From Streptacidiphilus albus JL83 (GTDB taxonomy: Bacteria > Actinomycetota > Actinomycetes > Streptomycetales > Streptomycetaceae): 64,000 nucleotides of DNA. Position numbers and translations under genes: made by a program. Location of the stretch: assembly GCF_000744705.1 (NCBI RefSeq), contig NZ_JQML01000001.1:9124017-9188016 (forward strand), written 5' to 3'. This document shows positions 1 to 8,349 of this stretch, in pieces (position 1 is the first letter of the stretch; every line of letters begins with the position of its first letter). The notes beneath the pieces were generated by a model. It ran no database searches. It saw only the letters and a list, made by a program, of their open reading frames with translations, and was not told where the DNA came from.

Positions 1-459
1 CCGATCCTCGGCGCGACCGAGGAGGCGGCCTGGGAACGCGCCCACGGCATCCTCCGCACCATCCAGGGCCACGGCAAGGACAACCCGCTGTTCGGACGGC
101 GCCGGGCGATCCTGCCGGTCGGACCGGGCGCGCAGCCGCAGAACGCCGGCTCGCAGCGGCTGCTGGCCGCCGCCGCCAAGTCCGACCGGCACGACCGCGC
201 GCTGTGGACCGCGCCCGCGGCGGCCACCGGTGCGGCCGGGAACTCCACCGCACTGGTCGGCACCCCCGAGACGGTCGCCCAGGCACTGCTCGACTACGTC
301 GACATCGGCGTGACCACCCTGCTCATCCGGGGCTACGACCCGCTGGACGACGCCGTCGACTACGGCCGGCAGCTGCTGCCGCTGGTCCGCCAGGAGCTGG
401 CCCGCCGCGAGACCGCCGCCCGGACCCCGCTCGCCGCAGTCGCCGGCGGCGCGCGATGA
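1..459 (+). CDS. LLM-class flavin-dependent monooxygenase, C-terminal part
   Basis: The frame is open from the first base, so the N-terminus lies outside the window; 152 residues are visible. The run TALVGTPETVAQALLDYVDIG, then LLIRGYDPLDDAV, is the typical C-terminal part of SsuD-type alkanesulfonate monooxygenases (bacterial luciferase-like TIM barrel using FMNH2 and O2). The stop overlaps the next start as ATGA. With a second LLM enzyme and a flavin reductase following, it probably belongs to a reduced-flavin desulfonation or similar oxidation operon. The substrate cannot be told from sequence. Confidence 0.85.
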   Translation, partial: PILGATEEAAWERAHGILRTIQGHGKDNPLFGRRRAILPVGPGAQPQNAGSQRLLAAAAKSDRHDRALWTAPAAATGAAGNSTALVGTPETVAQALLDYVDIGVTTLLIRGYDPLDDAVDYGRQLLPLVRQELARRETAARTPLAAVAGGAR

Positions 460-1232
460 CCGCTCCCGCCTCCGTGGTCGCCGTGACCGCCACCGCGAGC
501 TGGTATCCGCCCGAGGGCCTGCGGCAGCGCGGCACCCTCGTGCTGCTCCCGGGGCGGGGCGAGAACCCCGCCGTCTACGAGCGCTTCGGCCGCAGGCTCG
601 CGGCCGACGCCTACGTGGTGCACATCCTGGACACCACCCCGGGGCAGGACGGGGCACGGCTCGCGGCCGACATCGCCCGGGTGAGCCGGAGCGCGGCCGC
701 CCCGCTGGTGCTCGCCGGCTCCGACACCGGCGCGCTGCGGGCGCTCGCCGCCGCCGTGCACCCCGCCCTGCACCCCGACGCCCTGCTGCTGGCAGGCACC
801 GCACTGGAAGGTGACGGAGCCTCACCGACCGACTGGGACAGCGAACTCGGCCTGCGCACCGCCTGCCCGGCGCACCGCGGACGGCTGGACGCCGACGCCG
901 CCTTCGGCCGGGGCAGCCTCGCCGAGCCGGTACCGACCGAGCTCGCCCGGGCGGCGGCGGAGGCGGCGCAGCAGCTCGGCGCGCTGCCGGTGCTGCTGGT
1001 GCACGGCGAGGCCGACACCGTCAGCCCGGTCCCGGCGGCCCGGCGGCTGGCGTCCTCGCTGCCCGGATCCGTGCTCGCCACGGTCGCGGACGGACGCCAC
1101 GACGCGCTCAACGACATCTCCCACCGCAGCGTCGCCGCCACCGTCGTCCAATGGCTGGAACGACTGCGCGGCGGTGCGCACCTGCCGACCGTCGTCACGG
1201 TCACGGCGACGCCACCCGTCGACGGCGAGTAG
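456..1232 (+). CDS. alpha/beta hydrolase, probable member of the monooxygenase operon
   Basis: This 258-aa protein starts at the ATG that overlaps the preceding stop (ATGA), which indicates translational coupling. It has an alpha/beta-hydrolase layout: an oxyanion-loop strand TLVLLPGRGE (27-36), a nucleophile elbow GSDTG (88-92), an acid strand LLVHGEADTVSPV and a catalytic-histidine-like GRHDALND near the C-terminus. The elbow centre is Asp90, not Ser, so it resembles haloalkane-dehalogenase or epoxide-hydrolase-type elbows, or could be a non-classical enzyme. No signal peptide is visible, so it is cytoplasmic. It probably acts on a substrate or product of the flanking flavin monooxygenases. 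Confidence 0.75.
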   Translation: MTAPASVVAVTATASWYPPEGLRQRGTLVLLPGRGENPAVYERFGRRLAADAYVVHILDTTPGQDGARLAADIARVSRSAAAPLVLAGSDTGALRALAAAVHPALHPDALLLAGTALEGDGASPTDWDSELGLRTACPAHRGRLDADAAFGRGSLAEPVPTELARAAAEAAQQLGALPVLLVHGEADTVSPVPAARRLASSLPGSVLATVADGRHDALNDISHRSVAATVVQWLERLRGGAHLPTVVTVTATPPVDGE

Positions 1233-1313
1233 CCGGCCGGCGACTCCCCCCGCCCGGCCGGACACGGCCCCGTCCATCAACCGCCTTCCCGGCACGGACA
1301 AGGAGAGAGGCCC

Positions 1314-2477
1314 ATGGCCCTGCATCCGCACTGGTACCTGCCCACCTCGGGGGACGGGCGGGACGTGGTCGGCTGGGTGCACTCCCGCATCGCCACCACC
1401 GCACCCCGCCCCACCGACCGCGCCCCGACCATCGACTACCTCGCCGACGTCGCCCGCGCCGCCGAACGCCTGGGCTACGAGTCCGTGCTGACCCCGGTCG
1501 GCACCTGGTGCGAGGACCCCTGGATCACCACGGCGGCGCTGCTGCGCGAGACGCGGCGGCTGCGCTTCATCGTGGCGCTGCGCCCCGACGCCCTCAACCC
1601 CACCCTCGCCGCGCAGATGGCCGCCACCTACCAGCGGGTGTCCGGCGGCCGGCTGATACTCAACGTCGTCACCGGCTCCGACGACGAGGAGCAGCGACGC
1701 TACGGCGACCGGCTCGACCACGACGCCCGCTACGCCCGTACCGACGAGTGGCTGACCGTGCTGCGCGGCGCCTGGTCCGGCCACCCGCTGGACCACCGCG
1801 GCGCCCACTACCAGGTCTCCGGGGCCACCGTCGCCGAGGCGCCGGACCCGGTCCCGCCGGTGTTCCTCGGCGGCACCTCCGAACCCGCCCTGCTCGCCGC
1901 CGCCGCCCACGCCGACGTCCACCTCAGCTGGGGCGAACCGCCGGCCGCGCTGGCGACGAGGATCGCCCGGGTCACCGCGGCGGCCCGGGCGCTCGGCCGC
2001 CGGGTCGGATTCGGCGTGCGACTGCACGTCATCTCCCGTGACACCGCCGCCGAGGCCTGGGCCGAGGCCGCCCGACTGCTGCGGGGGATGGACCCGGCGG
2101 CCGTCGCCCTGGCCCAGGAGCGGGCCGCCCGCACCTCCTCGGAGGGGCAACGGCGGATGACCGCCCTGCACGGCGGCCGGACCGACCGGCTGGAGATCTC
2201 ACCGAACCTCTGGGCGGGCTTCGGGCTGCTGCGCCGCCACGCCGGGACCGCGCTGGTGGGCAGTCACCAGGAGGTCGCCGAACGCCTGTCCGAGTACCAC
2301 GACCTGGGCATCGAACAGGTGCTGCTGTCCGGCCAGCCGCACCTGGAGGAGGCCCACTGGTTCGGCGAGGGCGTCCTGCCGCTGCTCCGCCGTCAGGGAC
2401 TGCTCGCCCGGGCTCCGTTCACCCCCGACCCGTTCACCGACGCCGCATCACCTGCACTGGAGAGGACCCCTTCATGA
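1314..2477 (+). CDS. LLM-class flavin-dependent monooxygenase (SsuD-like)
   Basis: This complete 387-aa protein has an AAGGAGAG ribosome-binding site (about 1299-1306). The pattern matches alkanesulfonate monooxygenases: HWYLPTSGDGRD at the N-terminus, ERLGYESVLTPVGTWCEDPW, RLRFIVALRPDALNPTLAAQ, and GGRLILNVVTGSDDEEQ, in which the R-x-x-x-N-x-V-x-G run contacts FMN. The C-terminal EVAERLSEYHDLGIEQVLLSG is shared with SsuD. The enzyme would need FMNH2 from a reductase, and one is encoded next with ATGA overlap. It is a second, diverged paralogue of the partial gene at the window start, so the operon probably oxidises an organosulfur or related compound. The exact substrate is unknown. Confidence 0.85.
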   Translation: MALHPHWYLPTSGDGRDVVGWVHSRIATTAPRPTDRAPTIDYLADVARAAERLGYESVLTPVGTWCEDPWITTAALLRETRRLRFIVALRPDALNPTLAAQMAATYQRVSGGRLILNVVTGSDDEEQRRYGDRLDHDARYARTDEWLTVLRGAWSGHPLDHRGAHYQVSGATVAEAPDPVPPVFLGGTSEPALLAAAAHADVHLSWGEPPAALATRIARVTAAARALGRRVGFGVRLHVISRDTAAEAWAEAARLLRGMDPAAVALAQERAARTSSEGQRRMTALHGGRTDRLEISPNLWAGFGLLRRHAGTALVGSHQEVAERLSEYHDLGIEQVLLSGQPHLEEAHWFGEGVLPLLRRQGLLARAPFTPDPFTDAASPALERTPS

Positions 2478-2986
2478 CCACCACCGCCACCGTCGGCACC
2501 ACTGTCGGCAGCACCGTCTCCGCCGACCTGCTCCGGCAGACCCTCCGTCGCCACGCCGCCGGAGTGGCCGTGCTGACGGTGCCGGGCCCGGCCGGGTTCA
2601 CCGCGACCTCGTTCACCTCGGTCTCGATCGAACCCGCGCTGGTGTCCTTCTACCTCGCCACCACCGCGTCCACGGCCGCCGCCGTCGGCGCCGCGCAGAT
2701 ATTCGCGGTGCACGTCCTCGGTGAGGACCAGGCCGCGATCGCCCGGCGCTTCGCGGCCAGCGGCGTCGACCGCTTCGCCGGCACCCGCTGGTCGCCCGGT
2801 CCCGGCGGAGTGCCGCTGCTGGACGACGTACCGGCCTGGCTCACCGCGCGGCCGGTGCTGCGGCAGCAGGTCGGGGACCACCTGCTGGTCGTGGGCGAGG
2901 TACTGGACGCCGGCGGCGCGGGGGACTCGTCCCCCCTGCTGCACCACGCCGGCGCGTTCGGCAGCTTCCGTCGGCACGCGGCCTAG
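2474..2986 (+). CDS. flavin reductase family protein (FMN reductase partner)
   Basis: The 170-aa protein starts in the ATGA overlap with the LLM monooxygenase. It has the flavin-reductase (split-barrel FMN-binding) pattern: RRHAAGVAVLTVPGPAGFTATSFTSVSIEPALVSF with the family's F-T-A-T-S-x-x-S run, followed by FAVHVLGEDQ and ARRFAASGVDRFAG. Length fits the family (160-190 aa). It most likely supplies reduced flavin from NAD(P)H to the two LLM oxygenases as a two-component system. The gene ends about 50 bp from the convergent IclR gene. Confidence 0.88.
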   Translation: MTTTATVGTTVGSTVSADLLRQTLRRHAAGVAVLTVPGPAGFTATSFTSVSIEPALVSFYLATTASTAAAVGAAQIFAVHVLGEDQAAIARRFAASGVDRFAGTRWSPGPGGVPLLDDVPAWLTARPVLRQQVGDHLLVVGEVLDAGGAGDSSPLLHHAGAFGSFRRHAA

Positions 2987-3037
2987 CGAGGGACAGCCGC
3001 GCACGGGCCGGTGTACCCCCCCGGAGCGGCGACCGGA

Positions 3038-3751
3038 CTACGGCGTGGACGGGTCGGCGAGCAGGCGGGTGATCCGCTCGGCCGCCGCCACGACCAGGGG
3101 GACGGCCCGCTCCGAGAGCTCCCGGCTGTGGGTGATGACGTTGACGGCGGCCGACTGGATGTTGCCCGGGGTGCGGATCGGGGCCGCGATGCCGAAGGTG
3201 CCGGGCACGATCTCCTCGTGCGTGACGGCGTATCCGGCCAGCCTGGCCGCACCGACCCGCTCCGGTTCGCCCGCGAGGGCCGGTCCGGCGGCCAGCATCG
3301 CGATGCCGGCCGCTCCCCGGTCGAGCGGGTCGCGGTTGCCGACCCGGTAGGAGAAGCGGGGTCCCGAGCCCGGGGGCTCGATGACGGCGACGGCCACCGC
3401 GTGCTCGTTCTCGGGGACCACCAGGCAGGCGGTGGCGCCGAGCCGTCCCGCCAGCTCGCGCAGTACCGGCTGGGCGATGTCCAGCAGCGGGGGCCTGACC
3501 TGCTCGGCCAGGGTGAAGAAGGACAGTCCGATGCGGTAGCGGCCGGCGCTGTCGCGGGCGGCGAAGTCCTGCCGGGTCAGCGTCGTCAGCAGCCGGTAGG
3601 CCATGGAGCGGTGGATGCCCAGCCGGTCGGCGATCTCGCTCGCGCCGAGCCCCTGCGGCGCCTCGGCCAGCAGCCGCAGGGCGACCAGCCCGCGCTCCAG
3701 GGTCTGCGAGCCGTCGGCCCGCCGCTGCTCGGCCGCCTGCTGCTCGGGCAT
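3038..3751 (-). CDS. IclR-family transcriptional regulator
   Basis: From the ATG at 3751 the protein has 237 residues; an upstream TTG at 3844 is also in frame. I prefer 3751 because GAAGGGGGA precedes it at good spacing and the helix-turn-helix still begins about 15 residues in. The N-terminal winged helix reads TLERGLVALRLLAEAPQGLG and SEIADRLGIHRSMAYRLLTTL. The C-terminal effector domain contains RVGNRDPLDRGAAGIAML and ends RITRLLADPSTP. It is divergent from the gene for an unknown conserved protein and fumarylacetoacetase, so it probably controls aromatic amino-acid (homogentisate) breakdown. The effector is unknown. Confidence 0.9.
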   Translation of the reverse strand: MPEQQAAEQRRADGSQTLERGLVALRLLAEAPQGLGASEIADRLGIHRSMAYRLLTTLTRQDFAARDSAGRYRIGLSFFTLAEQVRPPLLDIAQPVLRELAGRLGATACLVVPENEHAVAVAVIEPPGSGPRFSYRVGNRDPLDRGAAGIAMLAAGPALAGEPERVGAARLAGYAVTHEEIVPGTFGIAAPIRTPGNIQSAAVNVITHSRELSERAVPLVVAAAERITRLLADPSTP

Positions 3752-3808
3752 GCGTCCCCCTTCCCGGCGCAGAGCCTTGACTTCCGGCGGAGGCCGTGCA
3801 GATAGTGA

Positions 3809-3843
3809 TGCAATCTTTGTAACTCTGGTTCTCGATAATTGCA
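3809..3843. promoter_or_regulatory. divergent promoter/operator with TGCAAT...ATTGCA arms
   Basis: The spacer between the IclR gene and the divergent operon is locally AT-rich. It holds inverted arms TGCAAT (3809-3814) and ATTGCA (3838-3843), with GATAAT just inside the right arm. The placement suits autoregulation and control of the fah operon by the adjacent IclR protein; this is inference. Confidence 0.45.
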
Positions 3844-3855
3844 ACAGGAGTTGCT

Positions 3856-4809
3856 GTGCGCTTCACGCCGGGCCGCCACGGCTCCCGTCCCCTGCTGGAC
3901 GCACTCGTGGACGACGCGGGACTCTTCCCGCCGACCGCCCTGACCATGCCGGACGCCGTCGCCCGGCACCGGGCCGACCGGGCTGCCGCTGAACCGATGC
4001 TCACCCAGCGCTTCCTCTGCCCGGCGAGCCGGATCGCCGAGCTCCGCGGGAACCTGGTCGACACCGACCGGGTGGACCTCGGCCTGATCGCGGACCGCGG
4101 CGCCGACGGCCTCGCCGAAGCCTGCGCGACCGTCGCCGCCGACCCCCGGCTCTCCCTGGCCCTGCTCGAACTGCCGCTCGCCGCGTTCGACGAGGAGGTC
4201 GAGGTCGCGGTCGCCGGCGCGCTGCGGGCGGTGGCGGCGGCGCCGCCGTCCGTCCCGGCCTTCCTGGAACCGGCCGCTCCGGCCGGGGTGGACGCGCTGC
4301 TCGGCGCCATCGCCGCCCGACGCGGCGGCCGGGGCGGCGGGGAGGACGGTGTCCGGCCGCTGGGGGCCAAGCTGCGCTGCGGCGGCGTCCGGGCCGAGCT
4401 GTTCCCGGCACCGGCGACGGTCGCCCACTTCATCGTCGGCTGCGTGGCGGCGGAGGTCCCGTTCAAGGCCACCGCCGGACTGCACCGCGCGGTGCGGCAC
4501 CGGGACCGGGCCACCGGGTTCCTCCACCACGGCTACCTGAACCTGCTGCTGGCCACCGCCGCGGCGGCCGGCGGTGCGGGGGAGGAGGAGGTGCAGGCCG
4601 TGCTGGAGTCGGAGGACACCGCACTGCTGGGACAGCAGGTCGCCGACCTCGACCCGGAGTCGGCCGCAGCGGCCCGCCGGAGCCTGGTCGGCTACGGCTC
4701 GTGCAGCACCAGTACCCCGGTGCTGGAGGCCCGGACGATCGTTCCCGGGGAACACGCGGAACACGCGGAAGAACCAGAGCAGGCAGAGCGAAAGGACCAC
4801 AGCAAGTGA
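3856..4809 (+). CDS. conserved protein of unknown function coupled to fumarylacetoacetase
   Basis: This 317-aa protein starts at GTG 3856 with AGGAG at 3846-3850. I do not recognise a named family. Visible conserved-looking blocks are LLDALVDDAGLFPPTALTM at the N-terminus, GAKLRCGGVRAELFPAP, and PFKATAGLHRAVRHRD (around residue 205), a pattern reminiscent of a TIM-barrel active-site strand with K and H. There is no signal peptide or membrane helix. Its stop overlaps the fumarylacetoacetase start (GTGA), so it is translationally coupled and probably acts in, or protects, the same aromatic catabolic pathway. The C-terminal tail is Glu-rich and looks disordered. Confidence 0.75.
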   Translation: MRFTPGRHGSRPLLDALVDDAGLFPPTALTMPDAVARHRADRAAAEPMLTQRFLCPASRIAELRGNLVDTDRVDLGLIADRGADGLAEACATVAADPRLSLALLELPLAAFDEEVEVAVAGALRAVAAAPPSVPAFLEPAAPAGVDALLGAIAARRGGRGGGEDGVRPLGAKLRCGGVRAELFPAPATVAHFIVGCVAAEVPFKATAGLHRAVRHRDRATGFLHHGYLNLLLATAAAAGGAGEEEVQAVLESEDTALLGQQVADLDPESAAAARRSLVGYGSCSTSTPVLEARTIVPGEHAEHAEEPEQAERKDHSK

Positions 4810-6014
4810 CGGCCAAGAGTTGGGTGCCGGTGCCGGAGGGCTCGCACTTCCCGGTGCAGAACCTGCCCTACGGAGTCTTCGCACCGCCCGGGGCGGAGCC
4901 CCGGGTCGGTGTGGCCATCGGCGAGCACGTTCTGGACCTGGCAGCGGCCCTGGACGACGACGTGTTCGCCCGGCCGAGCCTGAACGCCTTCATGGCCCAG
5001 GGCCGCGAGCGCTGGCAGCAGGTCCGCGCCGCGGTCACCGCGCTGCTCACCGACGAGGCGCACCGGGCGCAGGTCGAGCCCGCCCTGCACCGGATCGCGG
5101 AGGTGCGGCTGCTGCTGCCGTTCGAGGTCGCCGACTACGTCGACTTCTACGCCTCGGAGCACCACGCGACCAATATCGGCCGGATGTTCCGCCCCGACTC
5201 CGCCGCGCTCACCCCCAACTGGAAGCACCTGCCCATCGGTTACCACGGCCGGGCCGGAACCGTGGTGGTCTCCGACACCCCGGTGGTGCGCCCCAACGGA
5301 CAGCGGCAGCCGGTCGCGGGCGAGGACCTGCCCGGCTTCGGCCCCTCGCTGCGCCTGGACATCGAGGCCGAGGTCGGCTTCGTCGTCGGGGTCGGCTCCG
5401 AGCTGGGGACCCCGGTTCCGGTGGCCGACTTCGAGCAGCACGTCTTCGGCGTGTGCCTGGTCAACGACTGGTCCGCACGCGACATCCAGGCGTGGGAGTA
5501 CGTCCCGCTCGGCCCCTTCCTGGGCAAGTCCTTCGCCACCTCGGTGTCCCCGTGGATCGTGCCGCTGGATGCGCTGGCCCAGGCCAGGACCGCCCCGCCG
5601 GCCCGTGACCACGAGCTCCGTCCCTACCTGCGGGACGACGCCGACTGGGGGCTCGACCTGGCCATGGAGGTGCGCCTCAACGGCCACCCGGTCTCCCGGC
5701 CGCCGTTCGCGAGCATGTACTGGACCGCCGCCCAGCAGCTCGCCCACATGACGGTCAACGGCGCCTCGCTGCGGACCGGTGACCTCTACGCCTCCGGCAC
5801 GGTCAGCGGCCCCGAGGCCGGTCAGCGCGGCTCGCTGATGGAGCTGAGCTGGGGCGGCCGGGACAAGATCGCCCTGCCCGACGGCAGCGTCCGGACCTTC
5901 CTGGAGGACGGCGACGAGGTCGCCATCACCGCCACCGCGCCCGGCGCGGACGGCACCGTGATCGGCTTCGGCAGCGTCACCGGCCGCATCCGGCCGGCCC
6001 CCGAAGTGCGCTGA
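4806..6014 (+). CDS. fahA: fumarylacetoacetase
   Basis: From the GTG overlapping the upstream stop the protein has 402 residues, the usual length for the enzyme. It hydrolyses fumarylacetoacetate to fumarate and acetoacetate, the last step of tyrosine/homogentisate degradation. Signatures include the N-terminal SWVPVPEGSHFPVQNLPYGVF, the metal/active-site block DYVDFYASEHHATNIGRMFRP, the run KHLPIGYHGRAGTVVVSDTP, CLVNDWSARDIQAWEYVPLGPFLGKSF split across the core, and GSLMELSWGGRD near the end. The gene is followed by a 15-bp hairpin. The partner regulator is probably the divergent IclR protein. Confidence 0.95.
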   Translation: MTAKSWVPVPEGSHFPVQNLPYGVFAPPGAEPRVGVAIGEHVLDLAAALDDDVFARPSLNAFMAQGRERWQQVRAAVTALLTDEAHRAQVEPALHRIAEVRLLLPFEVADYVDFYASEHHATNIGRMFRPDSAALTPNWKHLPIGYHGRAGTVVVSDTPVVRPNGQRQPVAGEDLPGFGPSLRLDIEAEVGFVVGVGSELGTPVPVADFEQHVFGVCLVNDWSARDIQAWEYVPLGPFLGKSFATSVSPWIVPLDALAQARTAPPARDHELRPYLRDDADWGLDLAMEVRLNGHPVSRPPFASMYWTAAQQLAHMTVNGASLRTGDLYASGTVSGPEAGQRGSLMELSWGGRDKIALPDGSVRTFLEDGDEVAITATAPGADGTVIGFGSVTGRIRPAPEVR

Positions 6015-6035
6015 GCCCGCACCTCCCGGGCAGAC

Positions 6036-6077
6036 GGCCGTGGCCGTCGGGCGCTACCCCGTCCGACGGCCACGGCC
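6036..6077 (+). terminator. strong hairpin after fahA
   Basis: A perfect 15-bp stem GGCCGTGGCCGTCGG / CCGACGGCCACGGCC surrounds a 12-base loop, starting 22 bp after the fahA stop. There is no T-run, which is common in actinomycetes. The group II intron's 3' end lies 48 bp further on. Confidence 0.8.
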
Positions 6078-6186
6078 CCCGCAGCCGGCCTCAGCAGCGG
6101 ATCGCGCCGCCTCCGGTCCCGTCGGTGAGGTAGGCCCGTGGGCGCGGTGCCGACGTCTCCGTCGGTCGTCTCCCTCGGGCCCCCTC

Positions 6187-6224
6187 CCGCACCCGGCGTG
6201 CGAATTACTCCGCACCGGGCGCTC
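6187..6224 (-). ncRNA. group II intron catalytic domain V
   Basis: The hairpin follows domain V rules: a 34-38 nt stem with an asymmetric bulge, a GNRA-like loop (GAGTAA in context) and lower-stem complementarity GCCCGG / CCGGGT. The catalytic triad AGC is present in the 5' strand (GAGCG). It lies 20 bp downstream of the maturase stop. Confidence 0.75.
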
Positions 6225-6243
6225 CACGTGTCTTGACCGTTGG

Positions 6244-7737
6244 TCAGCCGCCTGCCGTGGCAGCTGCTGGTCTCGGGGTCCACGGGGTCGGAATGTCGCT
6301 TCCGCGGTAGCGGTAGCGTTCCACTGCGACGCTGGATGCGCCGGTGAACACGACCCCGTTGTGGGCGAACCGCCACCCCTTGTCACAGAAGCGGTTGCGG
6401 AGTTCCTTCATCCCGAGCCGGTGTTTCCCTGTGTACTTGGCGCGGATCCACCGCATCAGCCGGCCCCAGGTGTGGGAGTCGACTGCGGTGAAGATCGCCT
6501 TTGACACCCCGTGTCGGAAGAAGTTCGCCCATCCCGCCAGGCTCCGGTTGACGCTGCGAAGCAGGTCGTCCAGCTCCATGTGGCGGGTCGATCTGTACGT
6601 CTGCTCCCGCACCTTGTCCTTGATCGACGCGATGGCCTTCTTGGACGGCTTGGTGTAGACGTAGTGCTTCGTGGTTCCTCGCTTCCGTTGGCGGCGGATG
6701 TTGTGCCCGAGGAAGTCAAAGCCCTCGTCGATGTGGACTACCCGGGTCTTCTCCGGTGCCAGCCGCAGCCCCAACGGGGCGAGTACGGCTGCCACCTCCT
6801 CGCGCAGGCCCTCGGCGTGGTGGCGGTTCCCCGAGACCACCAGGACGAAATCATCCGCATAGCGGATGATTCGCCAGTTACCGAGGCCGTCCTTCTTGCG
6901 CTTGGATCGCCGATACGGTGTCCCCATGTCGCGATTCCATTGCTGGTCGAAATGATCGTCCAGCGCGGACAGCGCGATATTGGCGAGTAGCGGCGATAGG
7001 ATCCCTCCCTGTGGAGTCCCCGTCAGCGACTCTTCACGATTTCCGAGTTCGGTAAGGATCCCGGATTTCAGGAACGCCTTCACCAGCCCGCAGATACGCT
7101 TGTCCTTGATCCTTACCCGGAAGCGATTCATCAATGCCGTGTGATTGATCTCGTCAAAACAGGCTTTAATGTCGCACTCCAGCACCCAGTGGTAGTCCCT
7201 GGAGCCAGAGGCCAGATAGTGGATCTCGGCGATGGCGTCGTGTGCACGCCGCTTCGGGCGGAACCCATACGAGCACGGTCTGAAGTCCGCCTCGAAAATG
7301 GGCTCAAGTACTGCCTTCAGGCTTGCCTGGACCACACGGTCGGTGATGGTGGGGATACCGAGTTTCCGGAACTTCCCCGTGCTCTTCCCTTTCGGGATCA
7401 TCACCTGCCGCACTTCGACCGGCCGGTACTCGCCAGACTTCAGCGAGTCCCGGAGTCGGGCCAGGAAGGCATCGACCCCGACCCAGGTCTCGACCATGGT
7501 CGCATTGACTTTGTCGATCCCTGCTGTCTTGGCGCCCCTGTTGGTGGACACGCGTCCCCACGCAGCCATCAGGAACGCCGGGTCGTAAACGAGGTTGAAC
7601 AGATCATCGAAACAGCGACCTGGATCTTCGGTCGCCCAGCGGTGCAACTTGCTCTGCATCCTCCGTACCGCGATCTCGGCCGAATCTACATCCGGCCAGG
7701 ATGCGGCACCGGTATTCACCGGTGCATCTCCGGACAT
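6244..7737 (-). CDS. ltrA: group II intron reverse transcriptase/maturase
   Basis: I start the 497-aa protein at ATG 7737 because AAGGAG lies 8 bp upstream; a GTG at 7746 is also in frame. The reverse transcriptase domain carries NRGAKTAGIDKV (RT0/1), RQVMIPKGKSTGKFRKLGIP, LECDIKACFDEINH (catalytic Asp in RT3), LTGTPQGGILSPLLANI (RT4) and the catalytic RYADDFVLV (RT5). Domain X is visible as LDDLLRSVNRSLAGWANFFRHG (split here across the maturase region). No HNH endonuclease cysteines are apparent at the C-terminus, so it is probably an endonuclease-minus enzyme that uses nicked or single-stranded targets. It should splice and mobilise its own intron. Confidence 0.93.
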   Translation of the reverse strand: MSGDAPVNTGAASWPDVDSAEIAVRRMQSKLHRWATEDPGRCFDDLFNLVYDPAFLMAAWGRVSTNRGAKTAGIDKVNATMVETWVGVDAFLARLRDSLKSGEYRPVEVRQVMIPKGKSTGKFRKLGIPTITDRVVQASLKAVLEPIFEADFRPCSYGFRPKRRAHDAIAEIHYLASGSRDYHWVLECDIKACFDEINHTALMNRFRVRIKDKRICGLVKAFLKSGILTELGNREESLTGTPQGGILSPLLANIALSALDDHFDQQWNRDMGTPYRRSKRKKDGLGNWRIIRYADDFVLVVSGNRHHAEGLREEVAAVLAPLGLRLAPEKTRVVHIDEGFDFLGHNIRRQRKRGTTKHYVYTKPSKKAIASIKDKVREQTYRSTRHMELDDLLRSVNRSLAGWANFFRHGVSKAIFTAVDSHTWGRLMRWIRAKYTGKHRLGMKELRNRFCDKGWRFAHNGVVFTGASSVAVERYRYRGSDIPTPWTPRPAAATAGG

Positions 7738-8349
7738 TACATACACTCCTTGTCTGACACGCTGCCGCCCTTCCCCATGTGCACGGGCTTTCCCCGGCGC
7801 GGAGTACTACGGCGGCTCCGCCCCATCCGCTCCTTCGGCAGACGTCGCGCCTATCCCGCTACCCGGCCCTGGAAAGGCCGGACGGCGGGAGTGGATACGG
7901 ATGGTTCCCACGTTCCCTGTTGTCCGATCGACGGGTTAGGCACCCGGCTTTGCCCCTGCGGCATCGTCACGGATACTGCCGTAGACAATTCACCATGACC
8001 TCCCGGATCGAACACCGAAGACCCTCCCCAGGAGTTCCCCACCGCCAAAGACGGCGAGTGCGCACCGCAAACCAGCCCGAATCCACCGGGTTAGAGCTGG
8101 CACGTGATCAAGAGGCGTAACGCAGCCGGTTCCTCGCGTATACCTTCCCGTCTCGCTCACCGCACCCGATCCATCCGGCAGTCCTGGATCGTCGCGACTT
8201 TGTCGAGGCTGCTCCCACCCTCCCCGGCGACTCCCGGGTCCGGCTGCCTCCAGCTTCACCCCACCGCTACGGCGGAAGGGAGATGAAGGTCTTCCACCCC
8301 CATTCGGTACAACAACAGAGCCTCGTGGCGCACTCGATCCTCACGTAGA

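Larger units (their letters stand above)
6125..8333 (-). mobile_element. complete group II intron (about 2.2 kb)
   Basis: Read on the minus strand, the element begins with GTGCGCC (first G opposite 8333), the conserved group II 5' end. It continues through about 600 bp of structured non-coding RNA, the maturase ORF, a domain V hairpin (6187-6224) and a domain VI with a bulged A. It ends in ...CCTCAC at 6125. Domain V reads GAGCGCCCGGTGCG, loop GAGTAA, then TTCGCACGCCGGGTGCGG. The intron sits in intergenic DNA between the fahA terminator and a HEAT-repeat gene. It looks intact and possibly mobile. End points are set from consensus ends only (plus or minus a few bases). Confidence 0.85.

Noticed and set aside
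6125..8333. group IIC (terminator-targeting) intron
   Set aside because: The nearby perfect hairpin lies in the 3' exon direction rather than immediately 5' of the intron, so the class C insertion rule is not met.
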